From the NCBI GenBank assembly GCA_020850535.1, contig JADZEM010000174.1, forward strand, positions 18,152-82,151: a DNA stretch of 64,000 nucleotides, given 5' to 3'. The stretch is from Chloroflexota bacterium (GTDB lineage: Bacteria; Chloroflexota; UBA6077; JACCZL01). Positions 43,539 to 53,087 of this stretch are shown here, one piece after another. Below the pieces are notes generated by a model. It worked only from the letters and a program-made list of their open reading frames with translations, ran no database searches and was not told where the DNA came from. Made by a program: the position numbers and the translations under genes. How positions within the stretch are numbered: position 1 is the stretch's first letter; each line of letters begins with the position of its first letter.

Positions 43539-44450
43539 GTGACGGCACAGGCTACCCTGCCGCTGGCCGACGCCGAGACGGTGTCGGCGCGGCGTCCATC
43601 GGATCAGACGGGCTTCGCGGCGTTCTTCCGCCGGCTCTGGAAGGTGCGGCTGGCGGGCGTGGGCATGGGGATCGTCCTGCTGGTGGTGGCGTGCGCCGTC
43701 CTTGCGCCGTTCATCAGCCCGTACGACCCGAACCGCCAGCAGCTCTTGAAGACGTTGCAGGCGCCCAGCGCCGAGCACCTGCTCGGCACCGACGAAAACG
43801 GTCGGGATGTGCTGAGCCGAATCCTGTACGGCACGAGCGTCTCGCTGAAGGCCGGAGTCATCTCGGTGTCGATTGCGCTGGCGCTGGGCGTCGTCAGCGG
43901 CCTGACCTCTGGCTACTTCGGCGGGCGGGTGGACAACCTGATCATGCGCGGGATGGACGCGCTGCTGGCGTTCCCGACGCTGGTGCTGGCCCTGGCGATC
44001 ACGGCGACGCTCGGGCCGGGCCTGAGCAATGCGATGATCGCCATCGGCATCGTCTACACGCCGATCTTCGCCAGACTGACGCGCGGACAGGTGCTCTCCG
44101 TCCGCGAGCGCGAGTTCGTGGAGGCGGCGCGGACCATCGGGGCGGGGCATGTCCGGATCATGGGCCGGCACATCCTGCCGAACGTGATCGCGCCGCTGAT
44201 CGTCCAGGTGTCGCTGAGTATCGCGCTGGCGATCCTGGCCGAGGCGACCCTGAGCTTCCTGGGGCTGGGCGTCCAGCCGCCAGATCCGTCGTGGGGCTCG
44301 ATGGTCAGCCGAGGCAAAGACTACCTGGACATGGCGCCGTGGCTGGCGTTCGCGCCCGGCGGCGCGATCCTGCTGGCGGTGATGGGGTTCAACTTCCTGG
44401 GGGACGCCATCCGCGACGCCCTTGACCCGAGGATGGCCCGGGCGAAGTGA
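43539..44450 (+). CDS. ABC transporter permease (DppC/OppC family)
   Basis: A 303-residue permease. The N-terminal cytoplasmic stretch and first helix (~42-62) are followed by HLLGTDENGRDVLSRILYG, the hallmark of DppC, and the EAA loop REREFVEAARTIGAG. The GTG at 43539 follows GGAGGG. No DppD or DppF ATPase gene follows: the next gene is convergent. The importer must share an ATPase encoded elsewhere. Confidence 0.94.
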   Translation: MTAQATLPLADAETVSARRPSDQTGFAAFFRRLWKVRLAGVGMGIVLLVVACAVLAPFISPYDPNRQQLLKTLQAPSAEHLLGTDENGRDVLSRILYGTSVSLKAGVISVSIALALGVVSGLTSGYFGGRVDNLIMRGMDALLAFPTLVLALAITATLGPGLSNAMIAIGIVYTPIFARLTRGQVLSVREREFVEAARTIGAGHVRIMGRHILPNVIAPLIVQVSLSIALAILAEATLSFLGLGVQPPDPSWGSMVSRGKDYLDMAPWLAFAPGGAILLAVMGFNFLGDAIRDALDPRMARAK

Positions 44451-44515
44451 TGCCCCCCTGTTCGAGGCGTCTTCGGGCGCCATGAGGCCGAATCGGCGCC
44501 TGGTGTGCGTCAGGG

Positions 44516-47374
44516 TCAGGCGTCGTCGGGCTGCGAGCCGCCGGCCGAGCTTGACGCGGCCGGCCCGGCCCGCTTCTTGGCCGTCAGCAGCCGCGCCCCG
44601 AGCGCCGACGAGCTGGCGGTCCGCGAGGAGGCCACCGCCGAGCCGGCCGTCGCCGGGCCGTTGCGGGCAGCCGCTCCCCGCCGGCCCGCCGCCAAGCCGC
44701 CGCCCTCGATGGAGATGCGGCCCTTGGCGGCCAGCAGCCGCGAGGCGGCGGGAGCCGCCGCCAGCTTTGCGCGGCCAAGCCAGTTGTCCAGGACGTAGCT
44801 CCAGGCCAGCTCGGCGTCCATCCAGCCGAGCCGCAGACGGCGAGCCGCCACGTCGAAGAGGAACAGCAGCGCCGCCAGGATCAGGAACCACGGCCACAGC
44901 TCGCGCGGCTGGCCGTCCACCCGCCGGTCGCGCTCGAAGACCGTCTTCGGATCGCTGACCACCTGCCCGCTGGTGATGCCCGCAAGCTGGCCCAACAGGT
45001 CCGGGTTGGCGCGGAGATCGCGGTACTCCTGCGAGTATGGGATCACGAAGCCGGCCGGCCGGCCGGCAATCGGCGCGCCGCTCGCGTCAGACTGCACGAT
45101 GTTCAGGAAGTACGCGCCCTCGCCGCCGATGGGAATGCGGGTCTCGTAGCGGCCAGGGGCTACCTGCGGGATCGTCACCTGACTCTGCCCGTTGGCCGGG
45201 TCGACTACCGTCGCGCTGGTCCGCAGGAAGTTCTGGTACGTCTTGTCGTCGGCGACGCTGTCCACCGTCACCTTCGCCGTGGCGCCCTCCTGGGTGATCT
45301 GCACCTGGAGATTGCGGTCCACCGGCACCGGGATCGTGCGCTTGACCACCTGCGCCCAGAACTGGCTGAAGGCCGGCCAGGTCAGCATGTCCTGCGCCCA
45401 GCGGTTCTTCACGTCGGAGGTCCAGGCCACCACGTGCCCCAGGCCGTACTGCCACTCCGAGAGGACCGGGTCCATCTGGTTCGAGACCAGCAGCACCTGG
45501 CTCGTCGGCTTCGGCGTGGTCGAGACGTACCCGAGCAACGGCGGCATCTGGCGCACGTCGATGCCTTCGAGGATCGGGCTGGAGCCGACCTGGGCCGGCC
45601 GGAACGCCTCCTCCACGATGGCCGCCCGCGCGACCTCCTGGGTGTCCTTCACGATCATCTGCGGCACTTCGAACGGGTCGTTCCCCTCGAAGTAGCGTCC
45701 CTTTCCGAGGTTCGCCAGCCGCTGCATCAGTGCGAAGTCCGCGTCCGACCCGACGGCGATGGTCGAGAGGGTGATGCCGTTCTGCTGCATCGCGTTGGTC
45801 AGACGGTCGTAGTCGCCGCCCGAGGAGAGGCCGTCCGTCAGCAGCAGGATGTGTCGGACCTTCGCCTCGCGGGTCACGATGTCGTTGTAGGCCGTCTCCA
45901 GGGCCGGGAAGATGGCCGTCCCGCCGCCCGGGGCGATCGAGCCGATCTGCGCCTGCACCAGCGACGGGTCTTCGAGGAAGTTCGTCGGGACCACCCAGCG
46001 CGGCGTGTCGTCGAACGAGATCACGCCAAGCTGATCCTGCTCGCTCAGCAGCTCGGTGGCGCGGCTGGCGGCCTCCTTCGCCAGATCCATCTTCGAGGAG
46101 CCAGGGCCGCCCGCCATGCTGCCCGAGGCGTCGATGACCAGCACCAGTGCCACGCTGGCCGTCAGCGTCCTGCCCCGCAGATCCATCCGCACCGGCAGCG
46201 CCTCTTCGAGCGGCGTGCGGTTGTAGCGGCCCACGCCGTAGCTCTGCTCGCCGCCCACCACGACCAGCCCGCCACCCAGGTTCTGGACGTAGGAGGTGAT
46301 CGCGCGCATCTGGCTGACGCTCAGCTCGGAGGCCGGCACGTTCGCCAGCACGACGCTCTCGTAGCCGCGCAGGGTCGGCAGGTCGATGACCGCTGTCTTA
46401 GTGCTGTGGACGTCCACCTCCAGGCCCGCCGACTGCAGCGCCTCGGCCAGGAAGCGCGTCTCGCCGCCCTCAGACTCGATCAGCAGGACGCGCGGCTTAC
46501 CCGTCACCACGGTGTAGCTGCCGCCCTCATTGTTCTGGATGTAGGTGTCTGCCGAGGCCTCGACCTGCACCTTGAACAGGTGGAAGCCCGGCGGCAGCGG
46601 CTCCTGGGGCATGACGATGGTGTTGCTGCCCTGCGTCAGGTTCACATCCTGGCTGGAGAGCAGCCGGCCATCCGCCAGCAGATGGACCCGCGCGCGGGTG
46701 TCCTGGCTGGCGTCCAGGTTGATGCTCGCCGAGAACTTCTCGCCCTCGCGGACAAATGCCGGCGTCTCCACCTGCCGCACCAGCACCTCAGGGCCGGCCT
46801 GCTGCGCCAGCGGCATCACCTGGATCGGCACGCCGGCCGCCGCCGCCACGCGCGCCTGCTCGATGGCCTTGCCGGTGTTCTCGTTGCCATCCGAGACCAC
46901 CACGATCTTGCGCGCCATCGTGCTGGGCAGCGTCGCCAGGGCCAGCCGAATCGCCCCGCCGATATCGGTCTTGCCGCCGTCCACAATCGAGGCGATGGGG
47001 CCGAGCGGGCGGGCCGTGCTCAACGGCCGTTCGAGCACCGACTGCGACCCGAACGCGATGATCGTGGCGCGGTCGCGGTCGGTCATGGTGGCCATCGCGT
47101 CGCGCATGAACTGGAGCTGGCGCTCGCGCATCGGCGGCGTCACGCTGTCCGAGACGTCCACCAGGAACGCCACGGCCTGCTCGTCGGCCCGCCCGATGAT
47201 GCGCGGCCCGGCCAGCCCGAGGATGAGCAGCGCCGCCACGGCGATCCGCACGCCGAGCACCAGCCGACGCCGCTGCTTTGGCAGATGCGTCCGGCTGATG
47301 CGGCCGATCAGCCAGAAGGCCGGCAAGACCAGCAGCAGAAGCAGCAGGAGCGGCTGTGTGAAGTCGAGGGTCAT
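44516..47374 (-). CDS. Large membrane protein with two VWA domains and a GATase-like domain
   Basis: A 952-residue protein. Two N-terminal helices (~10-25, ~38-56) precede a VWA domain with DVSDS near 75. A beta-rich region leads to a glutamine-amidotransferase-like fold without an obvious Cys-His pair, then a second VWA domain with the intact MIDAS DASGS near 405. A third helix lies near 835-855 (WPWFLILAALLFLFDV), and the last ~100 residues are Ala/Arg/Gly-rich. This is the layout of the 'VWA/GATase' partners of MoxR ATPases. Its start overlaps the stop of the upstream gene (ATGA). It is last in the MoxR locus. Confidence 0.88.
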   Translation of the reverse strand: MTLDFTQPLLLLLLLVLPAFWLIGRISRTHLPKQRRRLVLGVRIAVAALLILGLAGPRIIGRADEQAVAFLVDVSDSVTPPMRERQLQFMRDAMATMTDRDRATIIAFGSQSVLERPLSTARPLGPIASIVDGGKTDIGGAIRLALATLPSTMARKIVVVSDGNENTGKAIEQARVAAAAGVPIQVMPLAQQAGPEVLVRQVETPAFVREGEKFSASINLDASQDTRARVHLLADGRLLSSQDVNLTQGSNTIVMPQEPLPPGFHLFKVQVEASADTYIQNNEGGSYTVVTGKPRVLLIESEGGETRFLAEALQSAGLEVDVHSTKTAVIDLPTLRGYESVVLANVPASELSVSQMRAITSYVQNLGGGLVVVGGEQSYGVGRYNRTPLEEALPVRMDLRGRTLTASVALVLVIDASGSMAGGPGSSKMDLAKEAASRATELLSEQDQLGVISFDDTPRWVVPTNFLEDPSLVQAQIGSIAPGGGTAIFPALETAYNDIVTREAKVRHILLLTDGLSSGGDYDRLTNAMQQNGITLSTIAVGSDADFALMQRLANLGKGRYFEGNDPFEVPQMIVKDTQEVARAAIVEEAFRPAQVGSSPILEGIDVRQMPPLLGYVSTTPKPTSQVLLVSNQMDPVLSEWQYGLGHVVAWTSDVKNRWAQDMLTWPAFSQFWAQVVKRTIPVPVDRNLQVQITQEGATAKVTVDSVADDKTYQNFLRTSATVVDPANGQSQVTIPQVAPGRYETRIPIGGEGAYFLNIVQSDASGAPIAGRPAGFVIPYSQEYRDLRANPDLLGQLAGITSGQVVSDPKTVFERDRRVDGQPRELWPWFLILAALLFLFDVAARRLRLGWMDAELAWSYVLDNWLGRAKLAAAPAASRLLAAKGRISIEGGGLAAGRRGAAARNGPATAGSAVASSRTASSSALGARLLTAKKRAGPAASSSAGGSQPDDA

Positions 47375-49257
47375 GATTTCCTGTGGAACCAATACCACTC
47401 GATCAGCAGGAGGGCCAGCGCTGGCGGCACCAGCCACATCCAGATCTCGCGGTTGACGGGCACCAGGTCTGGTGCGGCGTTCGCCTCCAGCGTGCGCCCC
47501 GAGCCCAGCGCGACCGGGCGCGGCCGGACGTCGGACTCGCGCTCGTCAGAGGCGTTGATCGCAAACGGCTCTTCCAGCAGCGTCTGGCCGGCCGCCCGCT
47601 GGAAGACGGTGTACAGCCCCGGCAGCAGCGTTGAGGTGAACTGGATCGGGCGGCCCTCGGAGGCCAGCGTCTGGCTCTGCCCGCCCGGCTGGCGTACGAG
47701 GATCTCCTCAGCCTGGGCCAGCGGCGCCAGCGTCACGGCGTCGCCGGGCCGCAGATCGCGCTGAGTCGCCTGGGTGGGCGGCTCCAGATAGCCGAGGATG
47801 TTGGACATCAGGATCGGGTAGGCCGCCAGCAGCGGCAGGTTCGTCTGGCGCAGATCGAACGGCATCACCACCACCCGCTGCCCGTTGCGCTCGCCGGCCA
47901 GCATCAGCGGCGCGGCGTCGCTCTGGATCAGCGGGCGCATCCAGCCCGGCGGCGTCAGCCGAAACGCCCGCGCTATCGCCACGTCGCGCAGGTCCACGAA
48001 GCGCAGCAGCGGATCGTCGCGCTCCCAACCGCGGACGGCCGGCGTGCGGACCTCGCCCTCAGCGGGGAAGACGGTGGACTCCTGCGGGTTGACCACCAGG
48101 ATGTTGCCGCGCGGCAGCACCTCGGGTACGTAGCCGTCGAAGATGACCACGTCGTACTGGTCCACGTCCACCGCAAGGTAGCGGCGCGGCTGCACCCGGC
48201 TGACCTCGCCCGCTGGCAGCAGGCTGAGCACCTTCTCCAGGAAGACGTTGCCGTTGCTGACCAGCAGGATCTCGGAGCGCCGACCGACGTTCAGGATCGT
48301 GTAGGCCGAGTTGTCGACCGGGTAGATGTCCGCGCCGTTCAGCCGGGCCTCGACGGCCCGCGCCCCGACCGGCAGATCGGAGAAGACGTACTCGGCCGAG
48401 GCTGGCTCGGCGCCGTCAGCCGGCAGCACGACCTCGCGGCTCTCGGTCAGGGTGCCGTCCACCGTCAGCGCGAGCGTGCCGCGATACTCCGCGTCGCCGT
48501 AGTTCCGGACGCGGGCGAACACCTGGTACTGATTCACGTTGAGCGGATCGGCGCGCGCAGCCAGCGCCGTGATGCCCTGGTTCTGGCCGCTCGTGCCGAC
48601 CTGCATCAGCCGCACGTCCAGCCCCTCGGCCTCGCTGCCGGAGATCGCGCCAAACGCGCCATCGGTGAACAGGAAGACCCGCAGGCGGGCGCGCGCGCCG
48701 TCTGCCGCTGCGCTGCCCGGCCCCAGCGAGCTTGCCAGCGCCAGCGCCTGCCCGACGTCGGTCGCGCCGAAGGTGACCTGCGCGCCGTCGATGGCCCGCT
48801 CCAACACCCCACGGTCGGCGGTGGACGGTGCGAGCACCTGGGGCTGGGCCGCCGCCAGGATGACCGTCCCCATCGAGCCTTCCGCGAGGTTGCGAACCGT
48901 CTCCTTGGCCGTGCGCTTGGCCGCCTCGAAACGGCTCGGCTCGGCATCCGTCGCCTGCATGCTCGCGCCGCCGTCGAGCACCAGGACGGCGTGCACGACC
49001 TCCTCAGCCTGGGCCACGTAGAACGGCCGCGCCACCGCGAAGACCAGCGCCGCCACCAGCAGCAACTGCAGGGCCAGCAGCACGCTCCAGTGGAACTTCT
49101 GCCACGGCTCGTGGGCGGCCAGATCGCGCAGCAGATCCTGCCAGAGGTAGGTGCTGCTCACCTCGTACTCGGTGCGGCGCACCTTCAGCAGGTAGAACAG
49201 GATCAGGATCGGGATCAGGACGCCAAGCGCCAGCCCCAGGGGCGCCAGGAGGTTCAT
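47371..49257 (-). CDS. BatA-like membrane protein with VWA domain
   Basis: A 628-residue protein with the BatA N-terminus (MNLLAPLGLALGVLIPILIL), a second helix near 63-80 (LLALQLLLVAALVFAV), then a VWA domain with DGGAS in place of DxSxS, so the metal site is partly lost. The rest has a beta-rich stretch and a C-terminal helix (~605-622). It shares the arrangement of its neighbour and probably associates with the MoxR ATPase at the membrane. It overlaps both neighbours by four bases, so expression is coupled. Confidence 0.88.
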   Translation of the reverse strand: MNLLAPLGLALGVLIPILILFYLLKVRRTEYEVSSTYLWQDLLRDLAAHEPWQKFHWSVLLALQLLLVAALVFAVARPFYVAQAEEVVHAVLVLDGGASMQATDAEPSRFEAAKRTAKETVRNLAEGSMGTVILAAAQPQVLAPSTADRGVLERAIDGAQVTFGATDVGQALALASSLGPGSAAADGARARLRVFLFTDGAFGAISGSEAEGLDVRLMQVGTSGQNQGITALAARADPLNVNQYQVFARVRNYGDAEYRGTLALTVDGTLTESREVVLPADGAEPASAEYVFSDLPVGARAVEARLNGADIYPVDNSAYTILNVGRRSEILLVSNGNVFLEKVLSLLPAGEVSRVQPRRYLAVDVDQYDVVIFDGYVPEVLPRGNILVVNPQESTVFPAEGEVRTPAVRGWERDDPLLRFVDLRDVAIARAFRLTPPGWMRPLIQSDAAPLMLAGERNGQRVVVMPFDLRQTNLPLLAAYPILMSNILGYLEPPTQATQRDLRPGDAVTLAPLAQAEEILVRQPGGQSQTLASEGRPIQFTSTLLPGLYTVFQRAAGQTLLEEPFAINASDERESDVRPRPVALGSGRTLEANAAPDLVPVNREIWMWLVPPALALLLIEWYWFHRKS

Positions 49258-50132
49258 CGGAGGACGCCTCGGCGGCGGAGGTGGTCGAACAGGACGACCT
49301 CCAGCCGCTCGCTCGTCTGGAGGCGCTGGTAGACGACGTCGTGCCGCGCGCAGAATGACTCCAGCGCCCGCGTCCAGGTGCGGAAGCGCTCCTCGTAGCG
49401 GTCGAGCGCCTCCTGGTTCAGCGTGATGGCGACCTCGTTCCCCGTCTCCTTGTCGATCAGGGTCAGGTCGCCGCTCATCGGCGGGTGGACCTCTTCCGGC
49501 GCGAGCACGTGCAGGACCGTGACCTCAAAACGCCGGTCCAGCAGCCGGCGGATGCCCTGCTCGAAGTTCGGCGTCAGCAAGTCGGAGATGATCATCGCCT
49601 GCCCGGGTGCGGCGCGGCGTGCGTAGCTGTCCAGGGCGGCGTCCAGGTCCGTCTCGCCGTGCGGGCGGTCGCGCTGGAGGAACTCGATGAGCTGCCCGCT
49701 GGAGCGGCGCCCCCAGGCCGGCCCGAACGTCGTGGCGGTCCCGCCAGAGAGCGTCGCGGCGGCCAGCTTCGAGGAGCCGGCCAGGATGATGTACCCGAGC
49801 GCCGCCGCCAGCCGCGAGGCGAACTGGAGCTTCGAGGGGCTGCCCCAGTCCATCGACTTGCTCACGTCCACCAGGATGTGCGCCGTGACGATCTCTTCCT
49901 CTTCGAACTGCTTGACGTAGAGGTTCCCCGAGCGCCGGAAGATGTTCCAGTCCACCGAGCGCGGATCGTCGCCGGGCGTGTAGTGGCGGTAGTCCACAAA
50001 CTCGATGCTGGTGCCCTTGTGGATGCTGCGGCGGTCGCCCTTGCCCTGGCCGGAGACACGGCGGCGCGTGACGAGCGACAGCCGCTCCAGCCGTTCGAGG
50101 AAGGGCCCTTCCAGCAGCGCCTGCTCAGCCAC
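49254..50132 (-). CDS. DUF58 domain protein
   Basis: A 292-residue soluble protein with the DUF58 core: GTSIEFVDYRHYTPGDDPRSVDWN is its signature (outlined), followed by a VWA-like ILVDVSKSM and ISDLLTP. DUF58 proteins are the constant partners of MoxR ATPases in VWA loci. Its GTG start directly follows the TAA of the MoxR gene, and its stop overlaps the next start by four bases. The molecular role is unknown; a VWA-like binding surface is likely. Confidence 0.92.
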   Translation of the reverse strand: MAEQALLEGPFLERLERLSLVTRRRVSGQGKGDRRSIHKGTSIEFVDYRHYTPGDDPRSVDWNIFRRSGNLYVKQFEEEEIVTAHILVDVSKSMDWGSPSKLQFASRLAAALGYIILAGSSKLAAATLSGGTATTFGPAWGRRSSGQLIEFLQRDRPHGETDLDAALDSYARRAAPGQAMIISDLLTPNFEQGIRRLLDRRFEVTVLHVLAPEEVHPPMSGDLTLIDKETGNEVAITLNQEALDRYEERFRTWTRALESFCARHDVVYQRLQTSERLEVVLFDHLRRRGVLR

Positions 50133-51122
50133 TTACTCTTCCTTCGTCGCCAGCAGGATGTCCTGGATCACCCGGTCGGAGGTGACCCCCTCGGCGTCGG
50201 CCTCGAAGTTGAGGATGACGCGGTGCCGTAGGGCGGGCAACGCCACCTCGCGGATGTCCTCGAACGCCACGTTGAAGCGGCCTTCGAGGATGGCGCGGAT
50301 CTTCGCGCCCAGCACCAGCGACTGCAGTCCGCGCGGGCTTGCGCCGTAGCGCACGTACCGCTTGACCGACTCGGCGGCCTCCGGGCGGTCCGGGTGGGTG
50401 CGCGTCGTCAGGCGGACGGCGTAGGCCAGCACCGGCCGCGCCACCGGCACGTCGCGCGCCAGGTCCATCATCGCCGTGACGGTCGGGCCGTCGGCGACCG
50501 GCTCGGCGCGGGGCGTCCTCCCGCCCGTCGTCCGCTCGGCGATGGTCAACAGCTCGTCCTCGGTCGGGTAGGTGACCGTCAGTTTGTAGAAGAAGCGGTC
50601 GAGCTGCGCCTCGGGGAGCGGGTAGGTGCCCTCCATCTCGATGGGGTTCTGCGTCGCCATCACGAAGAAGGGCCGTTCGAGCTGATAGGTGTTCTTCGCC
50701 ACCGTGACGCGGTGCTCCTGCATCGCTTCGAGCAGGGCTGACTGCGTCTTCGGCGTGGCGCGGTTGATCTCGTCGGCCAGCACGAGGTTCGCGAAGATCG
50801 GCCCCGGCTGGAACTGGAAGCCGCGCACGCCGCCATCGTCCGAGATGACGCTGGTGCCGGTGATGTCGGCCGGCATCAGGTCGGGTGTGAACTGCACCCG
50901 GCTGAACGAGAGATCCAGCACGTCGCTCAGCGTGCGGATCAGCATCGTCTTGCCAAGCCCCGGCACGCCCTCCAGGAGCGCATGGCCGCCGGCAAGCACA
51001 CAGGTCAGGATGCCGCGTACAACGGCGTCCTGCCCGACGATAACCTTCCCGACCTCATCTTCAATCGACTTGGCGATCCTGATGAACTCGGCTGGGGGAA
51101 GCTGAGATGCGGCGGTAGCCAT
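50133..51122 (-). CDS. MoxR-family AAA+ ATPase
   Basis: A 329-residue AAA+ ATPase: Walker A GVPGLGKT (52-59), Walker B LVLADEIN (113-120), sensor MATQNPIE and the C-terminal lid ESVKRYVRYGASPRG. MoxR proteins act as chaperone-like remodelers on VWA partner proteins. ATG 51122 is preferred (AAGGAT upstream) to 51194. A 168-base gap separates it from the upstream gene, with CATAAT-like sequence at 51239-51244 that could be a separate promoter. Confidence 0.94.
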   Translation of the reverse strand: MATAASQLPPAEFIRIAKSIEDEVGKVIVGQDAVVRGILTCVLAGGHALLEGVPGLGKTMLIRTLSDVLDLSFSRVQFTPDLMPADITGTSVISDDGGVRGFQFQPGPIFANLVLADEINRATPKTQSALLEAMQEHRVTVAKNTYQLERPFFVMATQNPIEMEGTYPLPEAQLDRFFYKLTVTYPTEDELLTIAERTTGGRTPRAEPVADGPTVTAMMDLARDVPVARPVLAYAVRLTTRTHPDRPEAAESVKRYVRYGASPRGLQSLVLGAKIRAILEGRFNVAFEDIREVALPALRHRVILNFEADAEGVTSDRVIQDILLATKEE

Positions 51123-51290
51123 AGCGCGATCCTTGACAAGCAGTAGGAACGGAGGCGGCGCGGGCGCGTCAGCAGAACGCTGGCTGCGTGCCACCCCCTG
51201 TGCTCAGAGGGTACCGTGTCGCGCCGCTTCGACACGAGATTATGACGCGCCGGACGGGCGGCACTCGGAGCAGGAGGCCTCGCAGGGCGA

Positions 51291-53087
51291 CTATCGGCCC
51301 GGCTCCTGCCCGGGCGAGAGGCTGGTGAAGTAGTCCTTCACCAGATCCTTCAGCCCAATCGGGATGTAGTTGTTCTGGAGGCTCTGAACGGCCTGCTCCT
51401 GGTACTGCGCGTGAACCTGCCGGTAGCTGACCTGGGCATCGTTGCGAATGCCGTCGTCAGGGTTTGGGTTCTCGATGGCGTCCGTCGGGGAGAACTGGCC
51501 TTCGGGGTTGAGCCGCTCCTGCCGCGACGACGCGAAGATCGGGTCGTAGATGGCGTCGTTGCGGGGGTTCGAGCCGGTGCCTGCGCCGGATCCCCCCGCC
51601 TCGGTGCCCTCGCCGCCCTGGTCCCCTTGGCCCTGGCCCTGACCTTGTCCCTGCCCCTGGCCCTCGTCACCAGCCTGGCCATCGCTGGACTGCTGGCCCT
51701 GGCCGTTCCCACGCTGGCCCTGCTGCTGTCCTTGCCCCTGCTGGCCCTGGCCCTGTTGTCCCTGTCCTTGCTGGCCCTGTTGCCCCTGACCTTGCTGGCT
51801 CTGCTGTCCCTGATTCGCGGCCTGACTCTGGTTGCCCTGCTGGCTGGCGTTGTTGCGCGCCTGCTGGCTGCCCTGCTGCGACGACCGCCCGATCTGGCTG
51901 CGGCTTTGCTGCATCTGCGCCATCGCGCGCTCGCGCTCGCTGCTGGCGCGCAGGTTCCCGGAGGCCTGCTCCAGGGCGTCCGACGCCTGATTCATCCCTT
52001 CCTGGGCCTGCTGGCTGTCGCCCTGCTCCATGCCGTTGGCGGCCTGTTGCAGGCCCTGGCTCATCTGCGGGTTCGCCCGCTGGGAGCGCTGCGCTGCCTG
52101 CCGCATTGAGCGGGCCATCCGCTGCCGGTCCTGCTGCGACATCTGGTCCATGTTCTGGGCCACCTGCCGCATCTGCTCGGCGGCCTGCTTGTAGTCGCCG
52201 CGCGCCATGCTGCTGGCGGCGTCTCGCGTGCGCGGATCCTGCGCCATCGAGCCGGCCAGGGCCGCCAGCGCATCCTGCATCTCTTCGCCGCCCTGCGCGC
52301 GCAACGCCTGGAGCCGCTGCTCCAACGCGGCCAGGGCTGCCATCGCCTCTTCGCTGCTGGCCGAGCGCTGCTCCAACGCCTTGGCAGCGTCCCGGAGCGC
52401 CTGCTCGATCTGCCGCAGCTCCTCGTTGTTGTCGATGTTGGCAGCAGCGATCTGGTCCGCCGCGCGGTTCAGCCGCTCGGCCTCCTGGCGCACCGTCTGC
52501 GCGACTTGCTCCCGCTGGCGGACCGTCTGCTGCATCGGGTTCGGCCAGACGACCAGCCCGACCACCAGCAGCACGGCCAGCAGCGCACCACTGACCTCGC
52601 GCAGGTGCAGGCGGATCGGGAACGCCTCCAGCGGCTCGACCTGTCGGAGGTGGGTGACCGCATCCGAGAGCTGGAGATCGGCCATGACCAGGGCGCTCTG
52701 GGAGGGCGGCGACTCCGGGTCCGGCTTCCGCCGCTCCAGCTCCACCGCCGTCGTGATCCGCTCGCGCAGCCCCAGCCGCCGATCCGTCATCAGCGCGACC
52801 TTCGCGGCATCTGGCCGCCAGAACAGCAGCACCAGCGCGCCAAGCGCCGCCAGCGCCAACGGGATCGCCGGCAGGATCGTGGTCGGGACCGTGTACGGGA
52901 AGAAGCGCGCGCCGGCCAGCCAGAGCGTGTTGACGATCAGGCCGGCCAGGATCAGCCGCACCCCCCAGGTCACAATCGCCTGGAACCTGACCATCCGCCC
53001 GACGAGGGCCAGCCGCTCGTACAGCTCTGTGCGCTCGGCAGCGCCCCGACCGGAGCGTGCGCCGCCGCCTGCATTCCTGGTAGCCAT
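51291..53087 (-). CDS. Membrane-anchored coiled-coil, Gln/Gly-rich protein (DUF4175-like)
   Basis: A 598-residue protein. Two helices lie near 44-61 and 66-84 and another near 170-185 (LLAVLLVVGLVVWP), followed by a long helical stretch (~190-395) of Gln/Ala/Glu residues with coiled-coil character. Next comes a Gln/Gly-rich low-complexity block (~410-520, GQQGQGQQG type) and an ordered C-terminus ending TSLSPGQEPGR. It resembles the DUF4175/gliding-associated 'Gln-rich' partners near MoxR loci. Start and upstream stop overlap as TGATG. The Gln-rich block may be a flexible, periplasmic or scaffold segment. Confidence 0.75.
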   Translation of the reverse strand: MATRNAGGGARSGRGAAERTELYERLALVGRMVRFQAIVTWGVRLILAGLIVNTLWLAGARFFPYTVPTTILPAIPLALAALGALVLLFWRPDAAKVALMTDRRLGLRERITTAVELERRKPDPESPPSQSALVMADLQLSDAVTHLRQVEPLEAFPIRLHLREVSGALLAVLLVVGLVVWPNPMQQTVRQREQVAQTVRQEAERLNRAADQIAAANIDNNEELRQIEQALRDAAKALEQRSASSEEAMAALAALEQRLQALRAQGGEEMQDALAALAGSMAQDPRTRDAASSMARGDYKQAAEQMRQVAQNMDQMSQQDRQRMARSMRQAAQRSQRANPQMSQGLQQAANGMEQGDSQQAQEGMNQASDALEQASGNLRASSERERAMAQMQQSRSQIGRSSQQGSQQARNNASQQGNQSQAANQGQQSQQGQGQQGQQGQGQQGQGQQGQGQQQGQRGNGQGQQSSDGQAGDEGQGQGQGQGQGQGDQGGEGTEAGGSGAGTGSNPRNDAIYDPIFASSRQERLNPEGQFSPTDAIENPNPDDGIRNDAQVSYRQVHAQYQEQAVQSLQNNYIPIGLKDLVKDYFTSLSPGQEPGR

